From Flavobacterium endoglycinae (GTDB taxonomy: Bacteria; Bacteroidota; Bacteroidia; Flavobacteriales; Flavobacteriaceae), in NCBI RefSeq assembly GCF_017352115.1, contig NZ_CP071448.1, positions 3,880,001 to 3,944,000 on the forward strand: a DNA stretch of 64,000 bases. The letters run 5' to 3'. The position numbers were made by a program, and so were the translations under genes. Positions within the stretch are counted from its first letter, which is position 1; the number at the start of each line of letters is the position of its first letter. Below the pieces are notes generated by a model, which ran no database searches, was not told the origin of the DNA, and was given only the letters and a program-made list of their open reading frames with translations. This document shows, one piece after another, positions 50,920 through 59,115 of this stretch.

Positions 50920-53900
50920 ATGAAAAAAAGTCTCAAATACATCGAAGGAAATTCAGATAAATTCTGGGAAATCGAAGTTACAGGATCAAATTATACGGTA
51001 ACTTATGGAAAAAACGGAACATCAGGAACAACGCAGACCAAAAGCTTTGCTTCTGACGAGGAATGTTTGAAAATGGCAGAAAAAATACTGGCCGAAAAAG
51101 TTAAAAAAGGATATTCTGAATCTGGAGAAGTAAATATGGCTTCGATTCCAAAATCGGCTAAAAGTAAAAATTCTGATGAGGTTATTGAAGAATATGACGC
51201 TATTATAAAATCAAAAAATATTGATTTGTTGCTTCCTTTCCTAAAAGAAAAATCAAAAGGAAATATTGAAGCTTTAAAAAAGCACATCAAAAAATGTAAA
51301 CGTTATTGGATGACGTATACAGATTTGAGTAAAGATCCAGGTTATGTAAAAAAAGACAAACATGATTACGGATGGGGAACAAGAGGCGACCAAAAACAAA
51401 AAGAAATCATTACTCTAAGTGCGATAGCTTTATTTGATAAAACGGATATAAATTCGTGGGATGAAGCACTTCAATTACTGGACGAAGCCAATCAGAAACC
51501 TTTGATTTTAGAAACTTTATTGTGGGCAAAACCAAACTGGCTGGAAACTTTTATTCTCGAAAAAGTAAAAAGAGACGACTGGCAAAGCTTTAACTATCAC
51601 ATTTTGCGTTTATTTGAAGAACAAGGTTTAATACAATTCAATCCTGAATTGTATGCTGTTTGTTTGGCTTCTATAAATGAATGGCGTACTAAAATTAAGA
51701 CGAGAGTTTTTATCCAAAAAGTATTAGAAGATAAAATAACATTGCAGAGAGATATTCCTGAGTTATTTAATTATGAAACAGTACTTCATAATATGTCTTT
51801 TACTGAGGATACTAATAGAAATGAAGTATTTACTACTTGGGCTATTATTTATAAAGAATTGGTAGATCAGAAAAAAATGGGTCGTGCTTTCTTTTTTGAA
51901 AATGCGATTCAGATTCAAACCAAAGAATGGAATAATAACATTAAATCGTTTTTTAGAAAAAGAATCGAAGAATTTAATGCTACAGAAGACGAGTTAGTTG
52001 TGTATCAGGAAAATATATTTTCGCTTTTACATAATGCTTATCCACCAGTTACGAGTTACGGAATTGAATTGGTGAAGAAAATTTATACACATCCGAAATT
52101 TAAAACCAAATCATTTTTAGAATGGCTGGAGCCGATGATGATGCGAAGCGACTGCAAAGCAGGAATCAAAAGTGTCTTGCCGATTTTAGAAAAAATAAGC
52201 AAGTCAAACCCAAAATTGAATAATCAGATTGCTTCAATCATGGCTGATATTTTCGTAATTGCCGATTTAACATTGCAGGAGCGCGCCAGCAAAATCCTTG
52301 TAAAATTAGGTTCTGCGAAAGATAAAGTTTTGAAAGAGAAACTATCTTCGTATGCCTCATTAATGCAGGGAAATATCAAATCGGGTTTAAGTCAGTTTAT
52401 GGATGAAGATTCATTGGCTGTTGATGATTCTGGTTTTGAAGAATACCAATTCGCACCTAAAAAAGAATTGTTATTGACAGAAGAAGTTCAGTTGCCAAAA
52501 GACTGGAACGAGATTTTGTTTCAGTATGGAAATTTTATTAGTTCAGATGAAGCTTTAGATACTGAAATCTTAATGAATACCTATATTCAGCAGAGAGATT
52601 TATTCCCTGTCGATTATAGTACACAATTACAGCCGTATGAAAAACAGCTTCAAAAACACTATTTTGAAAGTGATCATAAAAATGTGATGAAATCATTTTT
52701 ATCTCAAAAAATAGTAAATAGTAACGGAGGATTTGATAGTCGCTTCAAACATTATTCAAAAATAAATACCAATCTTCTAATCAAACCTTTATTAGAAAAA
52801 GTACAGCAGAAAATTGAATCCAATTCGAAACTGCCAATGCTTTCTTTTCCAAGCCATAAACCGTATTGGGTTGCGCCGAAAGTTTTGATCGAAAGAGTAA
52901 TAGCCTATCAAAAAGTAAATGAAGAAATTGATTCTCTAGATTTAGCTATTGCGATTGCCAGAATGCCAAGAGAAAATACCGAAGAAGCGATTCTGTTATT
53001 AGATCAGGTTGAAGGCGAATTAAAACCATTATTGTCATTTGTTTTAGGAGTTGAAGACAAACTAACGATTGATTCTATTTCATTAGTTTCTAAATTGTTG
53101 GCAACATTAGGTAAAACAACCAAAGAAACCGGAAACCTATCTTTATGGGCGGTTGCTGCAAGAACTTTTTATCCAGATAACACATTCTCTGAATTCGAAA
53201 ACACGTATTTAAAAGATGTTGCGTTTGTAGTTTCGCCATATACGCCAGAGATCAAATTTAAAGAACAATGGAATGAATGGAGAAATTATCAAACCAAAGA
53301 AAAAGAAAGATCGCCATCTTGGTATGAACTTCGTTTTGATATGCCAAACTATACGAAAATTCCAAATTATCTAATTTATAGCCAAGACATATACACCAGA
53401 TCGAATAGCTGGGATCATAATTTAAATTATGCTGGAAATACCTATTATTGGTATAGTTTGACACCACAAAACTCAGATGCTTTAGCACTCACTTTATTGA
53501 ATAATTGCAGAATTCCAGATGGCTCAAAACCAGAATTACGAGGTTTTCTAGATGTCATGAATAGACCAGAATTTAGATTTTCTGAAAATGCTTTGACTTT
53601 ATTTGCAGCGTGCTTCTTCCAAGAGAAAAAAGATTTACGTTTATTGGCTTCTGAAACATTAATAAATCTTATAGAAAAGCAAACTTTAGATATTGAGAAA
53701 TTTGCTCTGAAAACAGCATTTTTGGCTTCTGAAAAATACGGTGCTTTCTCAAGATTAACTGACGGAATAATTGCTTTAAAAGATATTTCGCCTTTACATA
53801 ATAGCGCTTTACTTCAGTTTTTTAATACCTTTTTTGCGAACTTAGTGGTACTAGAAAAACTACCGACTAATTTTAAGAAAATGGTAGAAAACTACGTCGA

Positions 53901-54009
53901 TGTTTTAATTAAAACGAATCAGAAACCATCAGAAAAAGCAACTGCCTTTTTTGAGCAATGGAAAGATAATGCTTCGCTTAAATCATTAATTAAGCAAATT
54001 TTAAAATAA
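50920..54009 (+). CDS. WGR-domain protein with long helical-repeat region
   Basis: 1029 residues from ATG 50920. An in-frame ATG eight codons upstream is less likely because MKKSLKYIEGNSDKFWEIEV is the exact WGR start. The WGR domain (about 1-75) continues VTYGKNGTSGTTQTKSFASD. The remaining 900 residues are alpha-helical, consistent with HEAT-like repeats (for example LNNQIASIMADIFVIADLTL). WGR domains bind nucleic acids in PARPs and occur in bacterial RNA-repair and conflict loci. The SWIM gene follows after 5 bp, so the two likely form one complex. Confidence 0.85.
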   Translation: MKKSLKYIEGNSDKFWEIEVTGSNYTVTYGKNGTSGTTQTKSFASDEECLKMAEKILAEKVKKGYSESGEVNMASIPKSAKSKNSDEVIEEYDAIIKSKNIDLLLPFLKEKSKGNIEALKKHIKKCKRYWMTYTDLSKDPGYVKKDKHDYGWGTRGDQKQKEIITLSAIALFDKTDINSWDEALQLLDEANQKPLILETLLWAKPNWLETFILEKVKRDDWQSFNYHILRLFEEQGLIQFNPELYAVCLASINEWRTKIKTRVFIQKVLEDKITLQRDIPELFNYETVLHNMSFTEDTNRNEVFTTWAIIYKELVDQKKMGRAFFFENAIQIQTKEWNNNIKSFFRKRIEEFNATEDELVVYQENIFSLLHNAYPPVTSYGIELVKKIYTHPKFKTKSFLEWLEPMMMRSDCKAGIKSVLPILEKISKSNPKLNNQIASIMADIFVIADLTLQERASKILVKLGSAKDKVLKEKLSSYASLMQGNIKSGLSQFMDEDSLAVDDSGFEEYQFAPKKELLLTEEVQLPKDWNEILFQYGNFISSDEALDTEILMNTYIQQRDLFPVDYSTQLQPYEKQLQKHYFESDHKNVMKSFLSQKIVNSNGGFDSRFKHYSKINTNLLIKPLLEKVQQKIESNSKLPMLSFPSHKPYWVAPKVLIERVIAYQKVNEEIDSLDLAIAIARMPRENTEEAILLLDQVEGELKPLLSFVLGVEDKLTIDSISLVSKLLATLGKTTKETGNLSLWAVAARTFYPDNTFSEFENTYLKDVAFVVSPYTPEIKFKEQWNEWRNYQTKEKERSPSWYELRFDMPNYTKIPNYLIYSQDIYTRSNSWDHNLNYAGNTYYWYSLTPQNSDALALTLLNNCRIPDGSKPELRGFLDVMNRPEFRFSENALTLFAACFFQEKKDLRLLASETLINLIEKQTLDIEKFALKTAFLASEKYGAFSRLTDGIIALKDISPLHNSALLQFFNTFFANLVVLEKLPTNFKKMVENYVDVLIKTNQKPSEKATAFFEQWKDNASLKSLIKQILK

Positions 54010-54014
54010 AGAAA

Positions 54015-55343
54015 ATGACAGATTTAGAATATAACTATAAAGGAATTTCGACTTACAGTAAAACGAAAGGAATCAATAATCTTGTTTTGGCACATCAAAC
54101 CGAAATTGAGGAAGTAAATAATATTCCGTGTTTTTTCTGGGGAAGTCTGACCGATCCGTATGTTACTGCAAAATGTTGGAGTACAATTGCCAAAGTAGTT
54201 CGTTCGAGTTTTGGCCCAGTTCCACCAAGTCTTCGTGATCCAATTGTTTCTGCAGGATCAGAAAAATTGCGTTTTGAAGGATTTTCATCTTGTAACGGAG
54301 TGTATGTAAGACTCGACATGAAACCTGAAGCAATCGACGGTGAATTTATTGCCAGCGGAACAACCAATGTCGATTTCAATGATCCAATGTTGAACGCACT
54401 GAATGCCATTCAAAAAAATGAAAAAGTAACCTTAGCTGTTGGTCAGCAGGACGTTCAAGTAATTACGAGCAAAGCAAAAGTAGTAGAGAAAAAAGTGACG
54501 TTACCAATGCGTTGGATAAAAGGTCTAACTAGCGTTCAACTGTATCTTGCCGATATGGATTTGAAATTTGAGATAAATAAAATTCAAACCATTCAGCTAT
54601 TTCAAAGTCTGCCGAAAGGAAGTGTTAAAGGCGATTTCTTTATAACCAAAAGAGCTGGAAAATTTATGTTTTCGACTTTGTCCACAGCCGACAGTGTTAG
54701 AATTGGAGGTGTACAAAGATTGCGATTGTTAGAAGGAATTCTTTCGATAGTCGATAAAATCTTCGTTTACGAATCATCAGACAAACAAACGTGTTCGATT
54801 GTATGCGAATTTGGAAAAATGCAATTGCTTATGGCGTTTTCTCCAGATTCTTACCGCGGATTTTCAGGAGAAGGAAATGTATTGGAAACCATGACCGAAA
54901 ATCTGCCAATGGAATGGGTGTATGGGTTAAACAGTTTATTAAAGTCCAATGAAATGTTTGATCCAACAATGCTTTCTATCGAAAATGATATTGATTTTGG
55001 AACCATGGATAATTTGACTTCTAATTTATCTTCAATGGGATTATTAGGTTATGATTTAAGTGAAAAAGCTCATTTTTACAGACGTCTTCCGTTTAAAACC
55101 GAAAGAATACTTTCTTTAAATCCAAGACTAAAAAATGCCAAAAAACTAATCGACAACGAAGAAGTAGAAATTACTGAACGAAGAGCTGATTATATCGAAG
55201 CCAAAGTAAAAGGATCTGGCGTTGTACATAAAGTGATTATCGACAACAATTCTCAAAAATGTACTTGCGATTGGTTTACGGCTTATCAAGGAAAACGAGG
55301 AATCTGCAAACATATTTTGGCTGTAAAAATGACTATTTCATAA
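54015..55343 (+). CDS. SWIM zinc-finger protein
   Basis: 442 residues. The C-terminal SWIM motif CxCxnHxC appears as QKCTCDWF...GICKHILAV (Cys-X-Cys near 416-418, then Cys-X-His near 433-435). The N-terminal part has NIPCFFWGSLTDPYVTAKCW and GVYVRLDMKPEAIDGEFIAS. SWIM fingers bind nucleic acid or protein. It is co-transcribed with the WGR gene and ends that operon. Confidence 0.88.
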   Translation: MTDLEYNYKGISTYSKTKGINNLVLAHQTEIEEVNNIPCFFWGSLTDPYVTAKCWSTIAKVVRSSFGPVPPSLRDPIVSAGSEKLRFEGFSSCNGVYVRLDMKPEAIDGEFIASGTTNVDFNDPMLNALNAIQKNEKVTLAVGQQDVQVITSKAKVVEKKVTLPMRWIKGLTSVQLYLADMDLKFEINKIQTIQLFQSLPKGSVKGDFFITKRAGKFMFSTLSTADSVRIGGVQRLRLLEGILSIVDKIFVYESSDKQTCSIVCEFGKMQLLMAFSPDSYRGFSGEGNVLETMTENLPMEWVYGLNSLLKSNEMFDPTMLSIENDIDFGTMDNLTSNLSSMGLLGYDLSEKAHFYRRLPFKTERILSLNPRLKNAKKLIDNEEVEITERRADYIEAKVKGSGVVHKVIIDNNSQKCTCDWFTAYQGKRGICKHILAVKMTIS

Positions 55344-55382
55344 AAATCGAAGTAGGTTCATTTTTTAAATTTTCATAAAAAT

Positions 55383-55414
55383 TTGTTAATTTAAGATATA
55401 AAAAACTACATTTG
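55383..55414 (+). promoter_or_regulatory. Bacteroidota-type promoter of a short transcript
   Basis: TTG at 55383-55385 and TACATTTG at 55407-55414 are separated by 21 nt, fitting the -33/-7 consensus. The next ATG is only 8 nt on. Confidence 0.65.
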
Positions 55415-55422
55415 CACCCGAA

Positions 55423-55533
55423 ATGAAAATACAAAACCAACATATCGACCTGTCAGCAGGACTAAAAAGAAGCTATTTAATGGGAGAATTTCCACTTAAT
55501 AATGCTGGACGCGATATATATTTTATAAAATAG
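55423..55533 (+). CDS. Possible 36-residue small protein
   Basis: Frame MKIQNQHIDLSAGLKRSYLM then GEFPLNNAGRDIYFIK, stop at 55531-55533. It is preceded by a good promoter and followed by a terminator at 55570-55600, so a transcript of about 180 nt is likely. Whether it is translated (a nearly leaderless mRNA) or acts as a small RNA cannot be told. No family is recognised. Confidence 0.4.
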   Translation: MKIQNQHIDLSAGLKRSYLMGEFPLNNAGRDIYFIK

Positions 55534-55569
55534 AACCGTAATTTGTAGTTACAAATTCGAAAAAATATA

Positions 55570-55600
55570 AAAAGCGTCTTGATTTCAAGGCGCTTTTTTT
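55570..55600 (+). terminator. Intrinsic terminator
   Basis: AAAAGCGTCTTG and CAAGGCGCTTTT form a stem ending in a T run. Confidence 0.85.
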
Positions 55601-56067
55601 TGTTTAGGACAGTAAAAAGCAAAACAAAAAATGAGTAAAAACACTTTTATCAAAAATTATTTAAAAAATTATTGCAACAAATGTTTAATGAGTAGTCAAA
55701 ATAGTGAAATACAATCTTAAGAAGTAATCCGATGAGAGACAGTCATTTGATACGATTAAGGAATCTGCACCAGTATGCGGACAGGAATTTCTATCTATTT
55801 ACTTAAGATGTAACTAATTGATAATCAATGAAATAATTTCAAAAATAATTTGGATAATTGATTTTTTCGACTTTATCTTTGCCGAAGAAAATCGGAACAA
55901 AGATTTCCAGATAAAAACGATTTCAAAATATAATACAGCATATAAAATGAATTTTGATTTAAAAATATACAGTGAAAGACTACTACAATCAAGACTAGAT
56001 CTTGGATGTAACATAATACAGGTGCATGAATATGGACAATAGGATAGGTATATCTTATAAATCTTGA
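55601..56067. other. Gene-poor stretch before the tRNA cluster
   Basis: No convincing gene is present. A 74-codon frame at 55818-56042 starts only with TTG; its later half (NRNKDFQIKTISKYNTAYKM, RLLQSRLDLGCNIIQVHEYG) reads like coding sequence and may be a gene remnant. CTTAAGAAGTAA (55715-55726) and TTACTTAAG (55799-55807) can pair around 55727-55798. The stretch ends at a terminator. Confidence 0.35.
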
Positions 56068-56093
56068 AGCACCTTTAATCGGGTGCTTTTTTT
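56068..56093 (+). terminator. Intrinsic terminator
   Basis: AGCACC and GGTGCT stem with TTTAATC loop, followed by a T run, just upstream of the first tRNA. Confidence 0.8.
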
Positions 56094-56109
56094 ATGCCCT
56101 AAAATAAAT

Positions 56110-56183
56110 GATTTTGTAGCTCAGTTGGATAGAGCGTCTGCCTTCTAAGCAGATGGCCGAAGGTTCGAATCCTTCCAAAATCA
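56110..56183 (+). tRNA. tRNA-Arg(UCU), divergent
   Basis: The cloverleaf is complete: acceptor GATTTTG/CAAAATC, D-arm GCTC...GAGC, anticodon arm TCTGC-CTTCTAA-GCAGA with anticodon TCT, T-arm GAAGG-TTCGAAT-CCTTC. CCA is not encoded. The AU-rich acceptor is unlike an ordinary housekeeping tRNA-Arg. It is the first of four tRNAs separated by palindromic repeats in the RNA-repair region. Confidence 0.88.
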
Positions 56184-56203
56184 CTTGTTCTCTAGAAGGA
56201 ACT

Positions 56204-56276
56204 GGCTCATTGGGGTTACTGGCTAACCTTCCCGACTGTCTCTCGGGAGAAACGGGTTCGACTCCCGTATGAGCCG
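56204..56276 (+). tRNA. tRNA-Asp(GUC)-like, divergent
   Basis: Acceptor GGCTCAT/ATGAGCC, D-arm GGTT-ACTGGCT-AACC, anticodon arm CCCGA-CTGTCTC-TCGGG with anticodon GTC, T-arm ACGGG-TTCGACT-CCCGT, discriminator G. All stems pair. The 3-nt linker TGG before the D-arm and the short variable loop are unusual. Confidence 0.8.
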
Positions 56277-56393
56277 CTTTTTTTAAAGGCACTGAGATGC
56301 TAGTTGCTAAGGTACTAGGCAAAGATGTAAAGTTTAAAAGGAAAAAAACTCAGCCTCTCAGAATCTTAGTTCCTTAGAACCTTAAAAATAAAA

Positions 56394-56465
56394 ATGAGAA
56401 GAGAACGATGGTCGTTCGTCCGCCTTATATGCGGGAGGCTGCAGGTTCGATTCCTGTTTCTCATT
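56394..56465 (+). tRNA. tRNA-Ile(UAU)-like, divergent
   Basis: Acceptor ATGAGAA/TTCTCAT, D-arm GAAC-GATGGTC-GTTC, anticodon arm TCCGC-CTTATAT-GCGGG with anticodon TAT, T-arm GCAGG-TTCGATT-CCTGT. Most bacteria read AUA with a lysidine-modified CAU anticodon, so an encoded UAU is rare. The acceptor starting with A is also atypical. Confidence 0.8.
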
Positions 56466-56472
56466 AAAAAAA

Positions 56473-56597
56473 TATTTTGCCACAAAGGCACAAAAACTCA
56501 AAGAGAATAAAAAAACTTTAGGATTCTGTGACTTAGCAAAAGATTCAGTCAAAGTATAGAAAGAAAACTTGGCGCTTTAGCGTCTTTGTGGCAAATA
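56473..56597. repeat. Palindromic element between tRNA genes
   Basis: TTGCCACAAAGGC and GTCTTTGTGGCAA are inverted copies bounding the spacer between the Ile and Leu tRNAs. The spacer at 56281-56390 has a similar imperfect palindrome (TGAGATGCTAGTTGCTAAGG against CCTTAG...CTCAG). Confidence 0.75.
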
Positions 56598-56602
56598 AAA
56601 AA

Positions 56603-56675
56603 GCAGGAGTGGTGAAATGGTAAACACGGCTGATTTAGGATCAGTTTTTTGAGAGTTCGAGTCTCTCCTTCTGTA
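56603..56675 (+). tRNA. tRNA-Leu(UAG)-like with short variable loop
   Basis: Acceptor GCAGGAG/CTTCTGT (two G-U pairs), D-arm GTG-AAATGGTAAA-CAC, anticodon arm GCTGA-TTTAGGA-TCAGT with anticodon TAG, T-arm GAGAG-TTCGAGT-CTCTC. The variable loop is only about five T, while true tRNA-Leu has a long variable arm. It may be a decoy, mischarged or repair-linked tRNA. Confidence 0.75.
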
Positions 56676-56852
56676 CAAAATTTTTCTTGCGAAGATGCAG
56701 AGAGAAATTAAAAATTAAGAATTAAAAATTAAAGCTTAGCGAATCTGAGAGAGTTAGACAATGTATAGAAAGTATACAAGAAAAAACTTAGTGACTTAGA
56801 ATATTAGCCGCTTCAAAAGAAGGTGAATTAAAAAAATAAAAATTTAGAAATC

Positions 56853-57401
56853 ATGGTGTTATATGATAAAATTATAGTGATTGATATTGAAGCAACTTGT
56901 TGGGAAACTAAGGAAGAAACACTCTTAAACCAGAGAGAAATTATCGAAATAGGAGTATGTAAGTTAATCTTATCGACGGGAAAAATTGAAAATAAACAAA
57001 GTTTTTATATCAAACCAGAAGTTTCTCAAGTTTCTTCTTTTTGTAGCCAATTAACTGGAATTACAAATGAAAAACTACAGATAGAAGGAACTTCTCTTGA
57101 GAAAGCATTAAAGAAAATTAATTCCAAGTATTCGGTAAAGTATAGAACATTTGCAGGTTATGGCGATTTTGATCAAGAAATATTAGAACAAGAATGTAAA
57201 GCAAAAGCAATTGAAAACCCATTTAGAAATGATTATTTGAATATAAAGACACTTTTCAATTTAGTTTACCTTCAGGAGAAACCTCAAGGATTATTGAAAG
57301 AGCTAGAACTAATAGGAGAATCTTTTGAAGGAAAGAATCATAATGGAGCCGATGATGCTTACAATGCAGCCAAATTACTGCATAAAATTTTGCAGAGATA
57401 A
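56853..57401 (+). CDS. DEDDh 3'-5' exonuclease, copy 1
   Basis: 182 residues, DnaQ-like fold. Motif I is VIDIEATCWE (D11, E13), motif II is FAGYGDFDQEIL, and motif III is KNHNGADDAYNAAKL (H and D). It resembles ERI-1/KapD-type RNA exonucleases. It starts an operon with the small RNA ligase (14-bp gap) and ATP-grasp genes and lies after the tRNA cluster. A paralog is at 61285. It may trim RNA 3' ends before repair. Confidence 0.9.
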   Translation: MVLYDKIIVIDIEATCWETKEETLLNQREIIEIGVCKLILSTGKIENKQSFYIKPEVSQVSSFCSQLTGITNEKLQIEGTSLEKALKKINSKYSVKYRTFAGYGDFDQEILEQECKAKAIENPFRNDYLNIKTLFNLVYLQEKPQGLLKELELIGESFEGKNHNGADDAYNAAKLLHKILQR

Positions 57402-57415
57402 CAATACAATAAAAA

Positions 57416-57985
57416 ATGAAAAAGATAAGTACATTATTTGCTAAAAACCCTGCCGATTTAGGAAGGGTAATTAATAAAATCAATATAGAAAACGATTGGG
57501 TTTTCAATGGAGAAGCCATTGCAACCAGAAAATTTGACGGTACATCAGCAGCTATCATTGGTGGCGAAATATTTAAAAGATTCGATGCCAAAAAAGGAAG
57601 AACAATTCCAGATGGTGCAATTCCGTGTCAGGAAGCAGATCCAATTTCAGGACATCACCCGCACTGGTTAAAATGCGACCGATCAAAGTCTGAAGACAAA
57701 CATTTCTTCGAAGCTTTCGACCGTTTAGAAAACAAAACAGACGGAACTTACGAATTATGCGGACCAAAAGTACAAGGAAATCCTGAAAAATTTGAGAAAC
57801 ATACTTTGGTAAAACACGGTAGTGAAATCCTTGATTTTGTAAATCTTGATTTCGATGATTTGGAAAACTTCTTATTAGAAAATGATATTGAAGGTATTGT
57901 TTTCCACCACATTTTAGATGGAAGAATGTGCAAATTAAGAAAAACAGATTTTGGAATTAAACGCTTAAAACTCGAAGCAGTGTAG
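57416..57985 (+). CDS. Small RNA ligase (DUF5565-like)
   Basis: 189 residues forming a minimal nucleotidyltransferase core. Motif I is K39-FDG-T in ATRKFDGTSAAII, a motif IIIa-like segment is YELCGPKVQGNPEKFEKHTL, motif IV is EGIVFHHIL, and motif V is MCKLRKTDFGIK. There is no extra C-terminal domain. It is the third ATP-dependent RNA ligase of the region, and its neighbours are an exonuclease and an ATP-grasp protein. Confidence 0.85.
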   Translation: MKKISTLFAKNPADLGRVINKINIENDWVFNGEAIATRKFDGTSAAIIGGEIFKRFDAKKGRTIPDGAIPCQEADPISGHHPHWLKCDRSKSEDKHFFEAFDRLENKTDGTYELCGPKVQGNPEKFEKHTLVKHGSEILDFVNLDFDDLENFLLENDIEGIVFHHILDGRMCKLRKTDFGIKRLKLEAV

Positions 57986-58017
57986 AAATAAAATAAGTAA
58001 CATTAAAATTTAAAACG

Positions 58018-58803
58018 ATGAAACAAAAATACAACCGAATTGCCCTTGTGGGAATTGAACAGGAAGAATATGATAGTATAAAAGCCCAATATCATGGACA
58101 TATTATCTGGCACCAATCTATACCAAAAATTGTGGTAAAAGATGAGGTTTTGTATATGGAAAAATCGAACGGAATTGGAATGTTACCTGTAGATAAAGTT
58201 GTCTATTACGGAATTTACGATAATGATTTTGATTTTATTTCAGGTCTTGCGATCTGGAAAGGAGATTGTTATCCAAATCCAGCTGCGATGCTCGAATGCC
58301 GATTTAAGATTCCTTGTCTTGTAAAAGCGTTATCTCTTTCGAGATTCAGCTCACCGAGAGGTTTTGTAAGCGCAGGAGCTTCTGTAAATACTACAAATGA
58401 TACAGTTGCAAAATGGGGTAACTGGCATTGCGGTGAAAATAAACACCGTTTTACCGGAGAATGGGAAAGTGAGTTTGCCGCTACCATTGAACCGTATTAT
58501 GAAGGTGAGGCCGTTCGTATTATGATGATAGGCGATACCTATTGGCAGATTAAACTGGAAGGTGATGACTGGCTGAAATCGATTCATCCTGACAATGCTG
58601 GTTTTATGCCTGTCGATGATGATTTGCTTGCCGACACACTTCATATCAAAGAAGCTTTGAAAATGGATATGATTGGAAATGATTATATCGTGGCAAAAGA
58701 CGGTTCGAAATATTTACTTGAAGTAAATCATATTCCGAATATTACTCGATTTGAAGAAGTCAGACAAGTCTATTTATCGACTGTAATTGAATGGATTAAT
58801 TAA
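58018..58803 (+). CDS. ATP-grasp (RimK-like) protein
   Basis: 261 residues. A pre-ATP-grasp region (about 1-70) contains IALVGIEQEEYDSIKAQYHG. The C-terminal end NDYIVAKDGSKYLLEVNHIP is the classic ATP-grasp Mg-binding strand with Glu and Asn. AVRIMMIGDTYWQIKLEGDD fits the central strands. The substrate is unknown; ATP-grasp ligases join carboxylates to amines. It follows the small RNA ligase by 32 bp and precedes the permuted tRNA-like RNA. Confidence 0.8.
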   Translation: MKQKYNRIALVGIEQEEYDSIKAQYHGHIIWHQSIPKIVVKDEVLYMEKSNGIGMLPVDKVVYYGIYDNDFDFISGLAIWKGDCYPNPAAMLECRFKIPCLVKALSLSRFSSPRGFVSAGASVNTTNDTVAKWGNWHCGENKHRFTGEWESEFAATIEPYYEGEAVRIMMIGDTYWQIKLEGDDWLKSIHPDNAGFMPVDDDLLADTLHIKEALKMDMIGNDYIVAKDGSKYLLEVNHIPNITRFEEVRQVYLSTVIEWIN

Positions 58804-58814
58804 TTTTTTTTACG

Positions 58815-58852
58815 CTGCGCAAAATAATTGCGCAGTGTAATATGAATATTTG
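58815..58852 (+). promoter_or_regulatory. Dyad promoter P5 of the tRNA-like RNA/SPFH unit
   Basis: Perfect dyad CTGCGCA-N7-TGCGCAG with TTG at 58828-58830, 14 nt, then AATATTTG at 58845-58852. Transcription would begin near 58860, about 685 bp before the SPFH start. Confidence 0.8.
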
Positions 58853-59046
58853 CTCAAGAAATAAAGCAAGTTCTTTTCTAAAATGAAATCATATCAAGGG
58901 AAACTTTGATCGACAATATCAAACAAACCTTGTTGCGTGTTTCTGTATAATACCATTGTAGAAGACTTTTCGCGAAAGCGTATTATGCTTTTCTATGCAG
59001 CTTGATTTGGAGGTTTTGATGATTTTCCAAAAAATTATCACACGAT

Positions 59047-59110
59047 CTATGGGACGTGGGTTCGATTCCCATTCGCAGAAATGCGATAGCTCAGCTAGGT
59101 AGAGCAATAG
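59047..59110 (+). ncRNA. Permuted tRNA-like domain 1
   Basis: Order: CTAT (59047-59050), variable-like GGGAC, T-arm GTGGG-TTCGATT-CCCAT (59056-59072), acceptor strand TCGCA, GAAA loop, acceptor strand TGCGA (59082-59086), TA, D-arm GCTC-AGCTAGGTA-GAGC (59089-59105), A, ATAG (59107-59110) closing on CTAT. The acceptor is capped by a GNRA-type tetraloop, so no free 3' end exists for aminoacylation. Confidence 0.75.
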
Positions 59111-59115
59111 AAATA

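Noticed and set aside
55818..56042. 74-codon gene before the tRNA cluster
   Set aside because: It has only a TTG start, no promoter or family resemblance; kept as a possible remnant.
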